Below are positions 53,962 to 63,153 of a DNA stretch of 64,000 nt, piece by piece (position 1 is the stretch's first letter; every line of letters begins with the position of its first letter). Origin of the DNA: Pseudomonadota bacterium (GTDB taxonomy: Bacteria; Pseudomonadota; Alphaproteobacteria; Acetobacterales; Acetobacteraceae); the NCBI GenBank assembly GCA_019351895.1, contig JABBOH010000011.1, positions 50,344 through 114,343 on the forward strand, written 5' to 3'. The notes beneath the pieces are model-generated. The model saw only the letters and a program-made list of their open reading frames with translations. It searched no databases and was not told the DNA's origin. The translations under genes and the position numbers were made by a program.

Positions 53962-54816
53962 ATGGCTGACGCCGTTATCGAACCGTTCATGCGGCACATC
54001 CGGCTGTGCCGGAACCTGGAATTGCCAGGCGGCCGGCTGCCCTTTCGCATCGGCGACGCGCCCGTCGGCTGGCTGCGGCCGGATTTCGCCCGGGCGCTCG
54101 CGCTCGCGGCGGGGCTCGCACAGGACGCGGATGGCGCGGTGACGCTGCCGGCCAGTCGCGCGGAGAGCTTGCCGGCCATCGCCGAAACGCTTGGCCGCGC
54201 CGGCTGGTTTCATCTGCGTGGCGAGGCCTTCGACGTGCGGGCAGACGACGACGCGCCCGCTCTCACGACGCTCGACCGTGGCGCGGTGCCCTCCTTCGGC
54301 GTTACCTCGCGCGGGGTTCATTGCAACGGTCTCGTCCGACGGGCCGATGGGCTCCACCTCTGGGTGGCGCGCCGCGCGGCGGACAAGCTGCTCGATCCCG
54401 GCAAGCTCGATCATATCGTGGCAGGCGGCATCTCGGCGGGCATGGGCCCCTTCGACACGCTGGTGAAAGAGGCGCAGGAGGAAGCGGCCGTGCCCGCGGT
54501 CCTCATCACCAGGGCACGGCCCGTCGCCACCATCCGCTACACGATGGAGCGCTCGGAGGGCCTGCGGCGTGATCTGCTCTATTGCTACGACCTTGATCTT
54601 CCAGAAGATTTCATGCCCCGCCCAAGCGATGGCGAGGTCGAGGCCTTCGAGCTCTGGCCGGTCGAGCGCGCGGTCGCGGCAGTCAGGGCGGGCGACAGCT
54701 TCAAGTTCAACGTCAATCTCGTCCTGATCGACCTCTTTCTCAGGGAGGGGCTGCTCGGGTCCGGTGCCGATGCTGTAATGCTGCGCCGCACCCTGGATTG
54801 CGATGTTTCAGGGTGA
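53962..54816 (+). CDS. NUDIX hydrolase with DUF4743 domain
   Basis: A 284-residue protein: an N-terminal DUF4743 domain (about residues 1-115, with VPSFGVTSRGVHCNGLVRR at its end) and a C-terminal NUDIX domain. The NUDIX box is GGISAGMGPFDTLVKEAQEEA near residue 150, keeping KExxEE but with methionine in place of the usual first glutamate, as in the TNR3/Nudt20-like group. Such proteins act on damaged thiamine diphosphate forms in fungi and plants; the bacterial role is inferred. The start MADAVIEP is 25 codons inside the ORF-track call. Confidence 0.85.
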   Translation: MADAVIEPFMRHIRLCRNLELPGGRLPFRIGDAPVGWLRPDFARALALAAGLAQDADGAVTLPASRAESLPAIAETLGRAGWFHLRGEAFDVRADDDAPALTTLDRGAVPSFGVTSRGVHCNGLVRRADGLHLWVARRAADKLLDPGKLDHIVAGGISAGMGPFDTLVKEAQEEAAVPAVLITRARPVATIRYTMERSEGLRRDLLYCYDLDLPEDFMPRPSDGEVEAFELWPVERAVAAVRAGDSFKFNVNLVLIDLFLREGLLGSGADAVMLRRTLDCDVSG

Positions 54817-54871
54817 AACAAATAAAAACCGCAAAATCAAAGTCTTCTGCGGTAACATGGAGCAACAATCA

Positions 54872-54900
54872 TTGACTGGCGGTTACCGTTACAGAATGCT
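54872..54900 (+). promoter_or_regulatory. Candidate lpxC promoter region with GGTAAC repeats
   Basis: TTGACT (54872-54877), 17 bp, AATGCT (54895-54900) is a possible promoter. GCGGTAAC (54849-54856) and GCGGTTACCGTTAC (54880-54892) repeat a GGTAAC-type half site around the -35, and ACCGCA/TGCGGT flank the region upstream. The whole 54817-54973 gap is AT-rich. Confidence 0.35.
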
Positions 54901-54973
54901 TTCTTCCCCCCAGATTAAAGATGCGACGAGGTCGTCGCGCGCTTGATCGTGTGATGTGAGGGTTGACTCTGTG

Positions 54974-55957
54974 ATGGACGGATTGCCGGGATATTACACT
55001 GAGACGGCGATCCCGGTGGCATCGCGGACCCTGCGCAACACCATCGACTGCCGCGGCACCGGCCTGCATAGCGGGCGGGAGACGCATCTCATCCTGCGCC
55101 CGGCTCCGGCCGGCACGGGCATCGTCTTCCGGCGTAGCGATCTCGGTATCGACATTCCGGCCCAATTTGACCTCGTCACCGACACGCGGCTGTGCACGAA
55201 GCTCTCCGCGCCCGGGCAGCCGGAAGCCTCGGTCGGCACGGTCGAACACATCATGGCGGCGCTGGCAGGGGCTGCCATCGACAACGTGATCATCGAGGTC
55301 GACGGTCCCGAAATCCCCATCTTCGACGGCTCGGCCGCGCCCCTCGTCTTCCTGATCGACTGCGCGGGCGTTGCGGACATCCCCGTGGCCCGGGAGATGA
55401 TCGAGGTTGTGCGGACGGTGACGGTCGTGGACGGCGGGGCCTCGGCCAGTTTCGAGCCGCTTCCGACCGGCCGAAGCTGGGTCGGGCTCGACATCTCGAT
55501 GTCGATCGATTTTTCCGCGACAGCGATCGGCCGGCAGTCGTTCGATCTCCGGTTTTCCGAGGCGCGCTTCCGCAGTGAGATCGCGGGCGCCCGCACCTTC
55601 GTCCAGGCGGAGGAGGTAGCGCAGCTACGGGCCGTGGGTCTCGCGCTCGGCGGCAGCCTCGACAATGCCGTGGTCGTCGATGGCGATCAGGTTCTCAATC
55701 CGGCGGGCCTCAGGGTCCGCGACGAATTCGTCCGCCACAAGGTGCTGGACGCGGTGGGCGACCTCGCCCTCGCCGGGGCCTCAATCATCGGCCGCTTCAC
55801 CGGCCACCGTTCCGGCCACCGCACCAACAACCTCCTGTTGCGCGCGCTGCTCGCCGATCCTGCCGCCTTCCGCCGCGTGACGGCCAGCGGCCTGATCAGC
55901 CGTGGCTTCACCGGCGCGGTGCAGATGCCGCTGGGGCTGACCGCCGCCGCTGCCTGA
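54974..55957 (+). CDS. lpxC: UDP-3-O-acyl-N-acetylglucosamine deacetylase
   Basis: A 327-residue zinc deacetylase, the committed step of lipid A synthesis. It starts RTLRNTIDCRGTGLHSGRET, then SVGTVEHIMAALAG (zinc His near residue 83), VDGPEIPIFDGSA, and the second metal block FVRHKVLDAVGDLALAG (His and Asp near residue 237) with catalytic His in GHRSGHRTNN. ATG 54974 is chosen over upstream GTG codons because no SD favours a longer start. It stands apart from bamD here, unlike many alphaproteobacteria. Confidence 0.95.
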   Translation: MDGLPGYYTETAIPVASRTLRNTIDCRGTGLHSGRETHLILRPAPAGTGIVFRRSDLGIDIPAQFDLVTDTRLCTKLSAPGQPEASVGTVEHIMAALAGAAIDNVIIEVDGPEIPIFDGSAAPLVFLIDCAGVADIPVAREMIEVVRTVTVVDGGASASFEPLPTGRSWVGLDISMSIDFSATAIGRQSFDLRFSEARFRSEIAGARTFVQAEEVAQLRAVGLALGGSLDNAVVVDGDQVLNPAGLRVRDEFVRHKVLDAVGDLALAGASIIGRFTGHRSGHRTNNLLLRALLADPAAFRRVTASGLISRGFTGAVQMPLGLTAAAA

Positions 55958-56045
55958 GCGCTCGCCGCACGTCCGACCTTTCGGTAACCCCGGCGCCACC
56001 CAATCCACCTTCTCAAGTGGCCCATGCGGTGCCACATCGGGCGCC

Positions 56046-56693
56046 ATGAACCGTCGATCTTTCCTGGCACTCACGCCGCTCGCGGCCTTGCCGCTCGTGG
56101 CCATTCCCCTGGCGGGCGCGGAGGCGCAGCTTGCCGCCTCGCCGCCTCGCACTCCGCAGGATCAGGCGGACATCGCCAAGGTCGAGGCGTATCTCAACGG
56201 CATCCATACGATGAAGGCGCGATTCCTTCAGGTGGATGCGAACGGCCGCTCCATCGGCGGCAACGTCTGGATGGAACGTCCTGGCCGCATGCGGTTCGAA
56301 TACGACCCGCCGGACCGGATGCTGCTCGTCGCCGGCCATGGGCTGCTTGTCTACTACGATCCGGCGGTGCAGCAGACGACCAACATATTCCTCTCCAGCA
56401 CGCCGCTTGGCTTGTTGCTTCAGGACAACCTGCGGCTCGCCGGGGCTGTCACCGTCACCGGCATTGCGCGGGCACGCGGGCAGCTCCAGGTCAGCCTCGT
56501 GCGGACGGCGCGTCCGAAGGAGGGCACGATCACCCTCATTTTCGCGACCGACCCGATGACGCTGCGCAGCTGGGTCATCACCGACGCGCAGGGCCGCCGC
56601 ACCCAGATCAGCCTCTATGACATGACCTTCGGCGGCCACTATCCGGAGAGCATGTTCACCTTCGTCGGCCCTCAGTTCGAGCACAACCAGTAG
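56046..56693 (+). CDS. LolA-like outer membrane lipoprotein carrier protein
   Basis: A 215-residue secreted protein with a signal peptide MNRRSFLALTPLAALPLVAI (cleavage near AEAQ). The mature part shows the LolA/LolA-like fold: MKARFLQVDANGRSIGGNVWMERPGRMRFEYDPPDR (split here) near residue 60, LLVAGHGLLVYYDP and the C-terminal RRTQISLYDMTFGGHYPESMFTF. LolA carries lipoproteins through the periplasm to the outer membrane. It shares the region with lpxC and bamD, consistent with envelope biogenesis. Some LolA-like relatives have other roles. Confidence 0.88.
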   Translation: MNRRSFLALTPLAALPLVAIPLAGAEAQLAASPPRTPQDQADIAKVEAYLNGIHTMKARFLQVDANGRSIGGNVWMERPGRMRFEYDPPDRMLLVAGHGLLVYYDPAVQQTTNIFLSSTPLGLLLQDNLRLAGAVTVTGIARARGQLQVSLVRTARPKEGTITLIFATDPMTLRSWVITDAQGRRTQISLYDMTFGGHYPESMFTFVGPQFEHNQ

Positions 56694-56787
56694 CGGCGGA
56701 GGCGCTCCGTTCCGCAAAATTGGTGCGGTGCGGCAAAAGCCTGTAGGAGGGCGCCTCGCCCTCACCCTATCGTCCGGCACCTTCCAC

Positions 56788-58419
56788 ATGATCCAGATCG
56801 ACGGCCTCGTCTTCAACGCCTGGGGACGCCGCTTCTTCGACCGCGCCTCCGTCACCCTGCCGGTCAACTCCAAGGTCGGGCTCGTCGGCCGCAACGGCGT
56901 CGGCAAGTCGACGCTGTTCAAGCTCATCCTCGGCTCGCTGCAGCCCGACAGCGGCGAGATCAACGTGCCGCGCGCGGCCCGCATCGCGGCGGTCGACCAG
57001 GAGCATGCGGCGACCCCCATATCCCTGCTCGACACCATTCTCGCCGCCGACACAGAGCGCGACGCGCTCTACGCCGAGTTGGAAACCGCCGAGCCCGAGC
57101 GCATGGGCGACATATACGGGCGCCTCAGCGAGATCGACGCCGATCGCGCGCCCGCCCGCGCCGCCGAAATCCTCAGCGGCCTCGGCTTCTCAACCGAGGA
57201 TCTGGAACGCCCGATGGCCGAGTTCTCGGGCGGCTGGCGGATGCGCGTGGCGCTCGCCTCCGCGCTGTTCGCCCAGCCCGACCTGCTGTTGCTGGACGAG
57301 CCCACGAACTATCTCGATCTCGAAGGCGCGCTGTGGCTCGAAGCGCGGCTGCAGAAATACCCGCATTCCGCGCTCATCATCAGCCATGACCGCGAGCTTC
57401 TGAACAACTCGGTGCAGCACATCCTGCATGTGAGCGAGGGCAAGCTCGACCTCTATACCGGCGGCTACGACGATTTCGAGCGGCGGCGCGCCGAGAAGCT
57501 GCGCCTGCAATCGGCTTCGCGGGCCAAGCAGGAAGCCGAGCGGGCGCATCTGCAGAGCTTCGTCGACCGCTTCCGCGCCAAGGCGAGCAAGGCAGCCCAG
57601 GCGCAGTCCCGCATGAAGCGCCTCGCCAAGCTGGAACCGATCGGCGAGACGATCGAGGAGCGGGTGTCGCCCTTCCTGCTGCCGTCGCCCGCTCGCCCTC
57701 TGGCGCCGCCGCTCATGCGGCTCGAGAACGTCGATGTCGGCTACGGCGACGATCCGCCGGTTCTGAGCCACCTCGACCTCAGGCTCGACATCGACGACCG
57801 CATCGGGCTGCTCGGCGTCAACGGCGCGGGCAAGTCGACCTTCGCCAAGATGGCGGCGGGCGCCTTGGCCATCCGCTCGGGCCGGATGCAGCGAGAGGGC
57901 CGCATCAAGGTCGGCTGGTTCCACCAGCATCAGATCGAGGCGCTGGACCCCGACGACACTCCGCTCGAGATCGTGCGGCGCGCCCTGCCCAAGATCAGCG
58001 AATCCGCCCGGCGGTCGCGGCTCGCGCAGTGGGGACTCGGCTTCTCCAAGCAGGAGACGACGGTCTTCGACCTCTCGGGCGGCGAGCGCGCGCGGCTTCT
58101 GCTGAACCTCGTGGCGCAGGCGGCCCCGCATCTGCTGATCCTCGACGAGCCGACGAACCACCTCGACATCGACAGCCGCCGCGCGCTGCTGGACGCGCTC
58201 AACGACTACGAGGGCGCGGTCATCCTCATCACCCATGACCGTTCGCTGATGGAGCTGGTGGCCGACCGGCTTTGGCTGGCGGCGGACGGGACGGTGGCGC
58301 CCTTCGACGGCGACATGGACGACTACGCGAAATTCGTGCTCGAGCGGGCCCGCGGCGGCGCGCCCGCGCCGACGCAAATAGCGCGCGAGGGCAAGAAGAA
58401 GAAAAAGAAGACGGCCTGA
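56788..58419 (+). CDS. ABC-F family ATPase (YheS/Uup-like)
   Basis: A 543-residue soluble protein with two ATPase domains and no membrane segment. Domain 1: Walker A GRNGVGKST near residue 40, signature FSGGWRMRVALASALF, Walker B LLLLDEPTNYLDLE. A charged linker of about 80 residues (ERRRAEKLRLQSASRAKQEAE) follows. Domain 2: GVNGAGKST, LSGGERARLLLNLV, LLILDEPTNHLDID. The C-terminus is a lysine run (KKKKKK), likely RNA-binding. ABC-F proteins act on the ribosome. The ATG (MIQIDGL) is 20 codons inside the ORF-track call. Convergent with the EamA gene, 9 bp apart. Confidence 0.92.
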   Translation: MIQIDGLVFNAWGRRFFDRASVTLPVNSKVGLVGRNGVGKSTLFKLILGSLQPDSGEINVPRAARIAAVDQEHAATPISLLDTILAADTERDALYAELETAEPERMGDIYGRLSEIDADRAPARAAEILSGLGFSTEDLERPMAEFSGGWRMRVALASALFAQPDLLLLDEPTNYLDLEGALWLEARLQKYPHSALIISHDRELLNNSVQHILHVSEGKLDLYTGGYDDFERRRAEKLRLQSASRAKQEAERAHLQSFVDRFRAKASKAAQAQSRMKRLAKLEPIGETIEERVSPFLLPSPARPLAPPLMRLENVDVGYGDDPPVLSHLDLRLDIDDRIGLLGVNGAGKSTFAKMAAGALAIRSGRMQREGRIKVGWFHQHQIEALDPDDTPLEIVRRALPKISESARRSRLAQWGLGFSKQETTVFDLSGGERARLLLNLVAQAAPHLLILDEPTNHLDIDSRRALLDALNDYEGAVILITHDRSLMELVADRLWLAADGTVAPFDGDMDDYAKFVLERARGGAPAPTQIAREGKKKKKKTA

Positions 58420-58428
58420 CCGGTCGCC

Positions 58429-59352
58429 CTACTGCGGATGCACCGGCGGATGCTCCGCCGTGACGCGCGGCTGGCGCACCTTCTCCCGGGCGAAGGTGAA
58501 CAGACCCGCGCCGATGATGACGATGGCGCCGAGGATCATCACCCCGTCCAGCCGGTCGCCGAAGACGCCGTAGCCGAGGCCGATGCCCCATAGCATCTGG
58601 CTGTATTGGGTCGGCGCCACGATGCTCGCCGGGGCCATGCGGCCCGTCACCATCATGAGGACGTTTCCGGCGGCGCCCATCAGCCCGTAGGAAAGGATGA
58701 AGATGAGGTCATGGGCCGTCGGCAGGACGAAGTGCGGCAGGCTGAGGACGAGCCCGGCGACCAAGGGTCCGATCAGCCCCGCGCCATAGAGCGAGGTGCG
58801 CTTCTCCGAGTTCCCCAGATGCCGCAGCAGCACGACGGTGACGGCACCGGCGAAGCCGCCGCAGAGCGCGGCGACATGGCCGAGCCTGAGGACATGGAAC
58901 CCCGGCCGCAGCACGATCAGGACGCCGATGAAGCCCACGACCACGGCTGACCAGCGCCGCCAGCCCACCGGCTCCTTGAGGAAGATCACGGACAGGATGG
59001 TGACAAAGCCGGGCAGCAGGAACAGCAGCGCGAAGGCTTCCGCCATCGGCAGTTCCGTGAAGGCGACGACGGAACAGACAGCGCCGGCGGCGGCCGCGCC
59101 CGCGCGGAGGCTCCACATCCGACGGTCGCGGCAGCGCACCAGATCGCGCCAGCGGTCCCCTTTTCCGCGCACGAACGGCACCGCGAGCAAGCCCAGCAGG
59201 GAGCCGAAGAACACGAGTTCGAAGGGCGGCAACGCGCCGTGCAGCGCCCGCACGGAGGCATCGCTCAGGGCATAGACGGCGTAACCCAGGAAGGAGACGC
59301 CGACGCCCTGAACCGTCCTCCGCCTGACCTCGTCGATCGTTGCTGGCTGCAC
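58429..59352 (-). CDS. EamA/DMT family transporter
   Basis: A 307-residue membrane protein with ten predicted helices in two EamA repeats. Repeat 1 begins FLGYAVYALSDASVRAL, repeat 2 FAGAVTVVLLRHLGNSE. The EamA-typical hinge MAEAFALLFLLPGFVTILS and ASIVAPTQYSQMLWGI are visible. DMT carriers export amino acids, nucleosides or drugs. A GTG start (MQPATID) is used, since no ATG is available without running into hisI; it is 29 bp after the hisI stop on the same strand. Substrate unknown. Confidence 0.87.
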   Translation of the reverse strand: MQPATIDEVRRRTVQGVGVSFLGYAVYALSDASVRALHGALPPFELVFFGSLLGLLAVPFVRGKGDRWRDLVRCRDRRMWSLRAGAAAAGAVCSVVAFTELPMAEAFALLFLLPGFVTILSVIFLKEPVGWRRWSAVVVGFIGVLIVLRPGFHVLRLGHVAALCGGFAGAVTVVLLRHLGNSEKRTSLYGAGLIGPLVAGLVLSLPHFVLPTAHDLIFILSYGLMGAAGNVLMMVTGRMAPASIVAPTQYSQMLWGIGLGYGVFGDRLDGVMILGAIVIIGAGLFTFAREKVRQPRVTAEHPPVHPQ

Positions 59353-59381
59353 GGCTGTTCCGATCCGACCTTCGAAGCCGG

Positions 59382-59780
59382 TCAGCCGCCGCCGTAAAGC
59401 GCGTCGGGAGAGACGACCGGCTCCGCTATCTCGACCAGCCCCTCGGGCCGCGCGGCGCGGTAGAAGCAGCTCAGCCGGCCGGTGTGACAGGCGACGCCCG
59501 TCTGATCGACCAGCAGCAGCAGCGTGTCGCCGTCGCAATCCACCCGCAGCTCGACCAGCCGTTGAACCTGCCCGGAGGTTTCGCCCTTGCGCCAGAGCCG
59601 TCCCCGGCTGCGGCTGAAATAGCAGGCGCGGCCGGTCGCCAAGGTCTCGGCGACCGCCTCCCGGTTCATCCAGGCCATCATCAGAACCGCGCCCGTGTCG
59701 TGCTGCTGCGCAATGGCGGGCACCAGCCCCTCCGCGCTGAAGGCCAGCGCCGCCAGCACCGAATCCAGCGGTTCAGCCAC
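59382..59780 (-). CDS. hisI: Phosphoribosyl-AMP cyclohydrolase
   Basis: A 132-residue HisI that opens the purine ring of phosphoribosyl-AMP in histidine synthesis. The zinc/magnesium block is [13 protein letters not shown] near residue 28 and [23 protein letters not shown] near residue 83, with the Cys ligands conserved. It is the monofunctional form (no HisE). A GTG overlapping the metC stop is the start; the ORF-track start lies inside metC. Its link to metC and sseA appears to be by chance of gene order. Confidence 0.93.
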   Translation of the reverse strand: MAEPLDSVLAALAFSAEGLVPAIAQQHDTGAVLMMAWMNREAVAETLATGRACYFSRSRGRLWRKGETSGQVQRLVELRVDCDGDTLLLLVDQTGVACHTGRLSCFYRAARPEGLVEIAEPVVSPDALYGGG

Positions 59781-60996
59781 CGGCCGCACCGGCGAGGCAG
59801 GCGAAGCCGCGCTCGAGATCCGCCATGATGTCGGCGGGGTCTTCGAGGCCGATATGCAGCCGCATGATCTCACCGCCGAACCGCCCCGACCCCGCGGTGC
59901 GATGGATCGAGCCGGTCGACGGCAGCACGAGGCTTTCGAAGCCGCCCCAGGACGCGCCGATGCCGAACAGCGTCATGCCGTCGATCATGGCGGCCACGGC
60001 CTCGACCGTGAACTCGGGCTTCAGCACCACGCCGAACAGACTGGAAGCGCCGGTGAAATCCCGCTGCCAGAGTTCATGGCCGGGCGACCCCGGCAGCGCC
60101 GGATGCAGCACCCGCAGCACCTCGGGCCGCTCGGCGAGCCACCGCGCCACCACCAGCCCGTGCTCCATCTGCGTCGCCAGCCGCACGCCGAGGGTGCGGA
60201 CGCCGCGCAGCGCCAGCCAGCAATCGTCCGGGCTCGCGTACTGGCCGAGCGCCATCGAGGCGTCCCGCAGACGGACCCAGTCCTCGTCGGTCGCGACCGT
60301 CACCGCGCCCAGGATGATGTCGGAGTGGCCGCCGATATACTTGGTCGCCGCCTGGATCGAGATGTCCACGCCGTGGCTGAAGGGCTGGAAGAAGTGGATG
60401 CCCCAGGTGTTGTCGATCATGACGCGGGCGCCGTGCGCGTGGGCCACCGCCGAGAGCGCCGGCACGTCCTGCACCTCGAAGGTGTGGCTGCCCGGGCTTT
60501 CCAGGAACAGCACGGCGGTCTCGGGGCGCATGAGCGCTTCGAGGCCATCGGCCGAGATCATCGGGTCGTAATAGGTCGTGGCGATGCCGAGACCGGCCAG
60601 CATCCCGTCGCAGAAGCGGCGCGTCGGACCATAGACGTTGTCGGGCACCAGCACATGCTGTCCGGTCTTGAGGAAGGCGAGCAGCGGCGTGGTGATCGCG
60701 GAGAGCCCCGAGGAGACGATCTGGCAGCGCGTCCCGCCCTCGATCTCCGCGATGGCGTTCTCCAGGGCGAAATGGGTCGGCGTCCCGTGCGTGCCATAAA
60801 CCAGCGCCTGCTCGTGGCGAAGCGCGCTCTGGCTCCGCTGATGGGCGAGGTTCGGATGCAGCACCGTCGAGCCGCGGACGAGCGGCTGGTTGACGAAGCC
60901 ATGCGCGCGCGGGCCGGGACGCCCGAGCTGCGTCAGCCGGGTGGCAAAGCCTTGGCTCCTCGCGCCGTTCCGCGCGTCGTTCTGGTCATCCGGCAT
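59773..60996 (-). CDS. metC: Cystathionine beta-lyase
   Basis: A 407-residue PLP enzyme of the trans-sulfuration family, alphaproteobacterial MetC type. The N-terminus [11 protein letters not shown] and [12 protein letters not shown] is typical of MetC. The PLP lysine lies in [14 protein letters not shown] near residue 203, and VMIDNTWG with the preceding block holds the cofactor aspartate. The ORF-track start is 31 codons too far; MPDDQN overlaps the sseA stop by 11 bp. MetC converts cystathionine to homocysteine plus pyruvate and ammonia. Confidence 0.9.
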   Translation of the reverse strand: MPDDQNDARNGARSQGFATRLTQLGRPGPRAHGFVNQPLVRGSTVLHPNLAHQRSQSALRHEQALVYGTHGTPTHFALENAIAEIEGGTRCQIVSSGLSAITTPLLAFLKTGQHVLVPDNVYGPTRRFCDGMLAGLGIATTYYDPMISADGLEALMRPETAVLFLESPGSHTFEVQDVPALSAVAHAHGARVMIDNTWGIHFFQPFSHGVDISIQAATKYIGGHSDIILGAVTVATDEDWVRLRDASMALGQYASPDDCWLALRGVRTLGVRLATQMEHGLVVARWLAERPEVLRVLHPALPGSPGHELWQRDFTGASSLFGVVLKPEFTVEAVAAMIDGMTLFGIGASWGGFESLVLPSTGSIHRTAGSGRFGGEIMRLHIGLEDPADIMADLERGFACLAGAAGG

Positions 60997-61837
60997 CGTT
61001 CTGGGATTCCACAGCTGTGTCGGGGCGGCCGCCCCATTCGGACCAAGACCCATCATATAGGGTGCCCGTCGGCAAGCCCGCGACCGCAAGCCCGAGCGTC
61101 AGCACCGCCCCCGTGACCCCGGTGCCGCAGCTGGTGACGACGGGACGCGCGCCGTCCGCGCCCTCCGCCGCGAAGCGGGCCCGAAGCTGGTCGGGCGGCA
61201 GCATCGTGCCGTCCGCCGCGAGCAGCTGGTTGAACGGAATGTTGCGCGCGCCGGGCATGTGGCCGCCACGCAGGCCGGGCCTCGGCTCCGGCGCGGTGCC
61301 CGCAAACCGTCCGGCGGGCCGGGCATCCAGGATCAGCGCCGAGGCGTCCGCGACCGTCGCCTGCATCTCCGCGAGGTCGCGGACGAGCGTGGGGTTCGGC
61401 GCGGCGCGGAAGGTCGCGGGGCTTGGCAGGACCGGCTCGGCGGTTTCCAGCGGCCGGTTCTCGGCGCGCCATTTCGGCAGCCCGCCATCCAGCACCGCCG
61501 CCTCGTCATGGCCGAAGACGCGCATCATCCACCAGCCGCGCGCCGCCGAGAACAGGCCGATCTGGTCGTAGAACACGACCTTCGACCGGTTCGAGATGCC
61601 GAGGGCGCCCGCCATCTCGGCGAAGGCGTCGGCGCTCGGCAGCATGTGCGGCAGGTCGGTGGCGGCGTCCCTGATCACATCGATGTCGAAGAACCGCGCG
61701 CCTGGGATCCGGGCCTCCCTGAACAACGCCGCCGCGTTGCGCGGGTCGTTCGGCAGGTAGAAGGAGCAGTCGCAGACCACGAGATCCGGGTCCTCCAGCC
61801 TCTCGGCCAGCCAGTGGGTGCTCACGAGCGGCGTCAT
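60986..61837 (-). CDS. sseA: 3-mercaptopyruvate/thiosulfate sulfurtransferase
   Basis: A 283-residue two-domain rhodanese. The inactive N-terminal domain has VVFYDQIGLFSAARGWWMMRVFGH; the active C-terminal domain has the catalytic loop CGTGVT near residue 239, which is the 3-mercaptopyruvate type (CG[S/T]GVT). It transfers sulfur from cysteine-derived mercaptopyruvate. The AAGGAG SD is strong. A cysteine-rich ORF ends at this start codon (separate entry), suggesting cysteine-responsive control of sseA and the overlapping metC. Confidence 0.92.
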   Translation of the reverse strand: MTPLVSTHWLAERLEDPDLVVCDCSFYLPNDPRNAAALFREARIPGARFFDIDVIRDAATDLPHMLPSADAFAEMAGALGISNRSKVVFYDQIGLFSAARGWWMMRVFGHDEAAVLDGGLPKWRAENRPLETAEPVLPSPATFRAAPNPTLVRDLAEMQATVADASALILDARPAGRFAGTAPEPRPGLRGGHMPGARNIPFNQLLAADGTMLPPDQLRARFAAEGADGARPVVTSCGTGVTGAVLTLGLAVAGLPTGTLYDGSWSEWGGRPDTAVESQNDAG

Positions 61838-61941
61838 GCTGTTCTCCTTGCGCAGTGCCTGCGGCAGTGTCCTCCCGCGCAGGAGGACGGGCAAGACGCG
61901 ATGCCGTAGGCCGGGGCGGCGTAGTCTCTGCCCCACGGCAA
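61834..61941 (-). promoter_or_regulatory. Cysteine-rich leader ORF and attenuator-like hairpins upstream of sseA
   Basis: A 35-codon ORF (TTG start; a GTG at 61983 could extend it) ends with TGA inside the sseA ATG (ATGA). Its end reads CPSSCAGGHCRRHC, four cysteines in 14 residues. The stem GTCCTCC/GGAGGAC (61869-61875, 61882-61888) spans those codons, and CTCCTGCGC in it can instead pair with GCGCaAGGAG holding the sseA SD. This would allow a stalled ribosome on Cys codons to free the SD. Neither start has a clear SD. Confidence 0.5.
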
Positions 61942-61998
61942 CGAGATGCGGTAACAGAACGGGATGCGAAGATCGCCCGCCACAAGGATTGCGCACCC

Positions 61999-63120
61999 GT
62001 GACCGAACGCTTTCTGATCTGGGTGCTTCTCGGAACCCTCATCGCCGGATGTCTGGCGGTGCTGCAGCCCTTCATCGCGGCCATCGCCTGGGCCGCAATC
62101 CTCACCTTCACCACTTGGCCCATCTACTGCTGGCTGCGGACGCAGCTGCGCATGCCCAAGGCCGCCGCGGCCCTGCTGATGGTCGTGATGACCGCGCTGT
62201 TGATCCTGCTGCCGCTGACGCTGATCGCGGAGAACGGCCTGCAGAATGCCGCCAACCTCCGCCGGATGATCAACGAGGTGCTGATCTTCGGCCTGCCTGC
62301 GGCGCCGCCCTGGGTCGCCACGCTTCCCGTGTTCGGCTCGACGGTCAGCGATGTCTGGAACCACTGGTCGGCGGATCTCGAAAGCCTGCTGGCGGCGATC
62401 CACCCCTATCTCGGCATCGTCGCCAAGGAGGGCCTGCAACTCCTCATCGCCATCACCGACGGCGTGGTGCGCATGGGCCTCGCGCTGTTCATCGCCTTCT
62501 TCCTGTTCATGTACGGCGAGCCGCTGGCCCGCAACATCAGGGGTTTCCTCTCCCGGATCATCGGCGGACAGGCCGAGCGGCTGCTGACGATCGTCGGCGC
62601 CACCGTGCGCGGGGCGGTCTATGGCATTCTGGGCACGGCGCTGGTGCAGGGCATCATGCTGAGCCTCGGCCTCTGGATCAGCGGCGTCCCGAATGCCGCG
62701 GCACTCGCGCTTGCCGGGACCTTCTTCTCGCTTGTCCCCGGCGGCGGCGCGCTGATCTGGGTGCCCGCGGCGATCTGGCTGCTGAGTTCGGGCGATGACG
62801 TGGCCGGGCTCGGCCTCGCCGCGTGGTGCGGCATCGGCATCTCGATGGCCGATAGTTTCGTGCGGCCCTGGTTCATCGCGCGCGGCGCGCACCTGCCGTT
62901 CATCCTGACGCTTCTGGGGGTGCTCGGCGGGGCGCTCGCCTTCGGCATCCTCGGCGTCTTTCTCGGGCCCGTGCTCCTCGGCGTGGGTTTCATCCTCGCC
63001 GAGGAGTTCGCGCGCGGCGCACCGCTGGCGGCGGCGGCCGAGATCCACGCCGTGCGGCTGGAGGAGTCTCGCAAGGCCGCCGAGACGATCGCGGCGCTCC
63101 GCCGCAGCCGGGAAGGCTGA
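61999..63120 (+). CDS. AI-2E family transporter
   Basis: A 373-residue membrane protein of the AI-2E/TqsA-PerM family. It has seven to eight helices: LIWVLLGTLIAGCLAVLQPF at the N-terminus, AAALLMVVMTALLILLPLTL, then FIAFFLFMYGEPLARN and LVQGIMLSLGLWISG, ending FVRPWFIARGAHLPFILTLLG. Members export diverse small molecules or act in sodium/proton exchange. The start GTG (VTERFLIW) has an AAGGA SD; the ORF-track start is 48 codons upstream in non-coding DNA. Divergent from the sseA leader. Confidence 0.88.
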   Translation: MTERFLIWVLLGTLIAGCLAVLQPFIAAIAWAAILTFTTWPIYCWLRTQLRMPKAAAALLMVVMTALLILLPLTLIAENGLQNAANLRRMINEVLIFGLPAAPPWVATLPVFGSTVSDVWNHWSADLESLLAAIHPYLGIVAKEGLQLLIAITDGVVRMGLALFIAFFLFMYGEPLARNIRGFLSRIIGGQAERLLTIVGATVRGAVYGILGTALVQGIMLSLGLWISGVPNAAALALAGTFFSLVPGGGALIWVPAAIWLLSSGDDVAGLGLAAWCGIGISMADSFVRPWFIARGAHLPFILTLLGVLGGALAFGILGVFLGPVLLGVGFILAEEFARGAPLAAAAEIHAVRLEESRKAAETIAALRRSREG

Positions 63121-63153
63121 CAGTCGGCCCGGCTGGGCCCGGCCGGCGCGCCG

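Noticed and set aside
61838-61998. SAM-type riboswitch upstream of sseA-metC
   Set aside because: No SAM-II, SAM/SAH or other known riboswitch core is visible; the cysteine-rich ORF and its hairpins explain the structure better.
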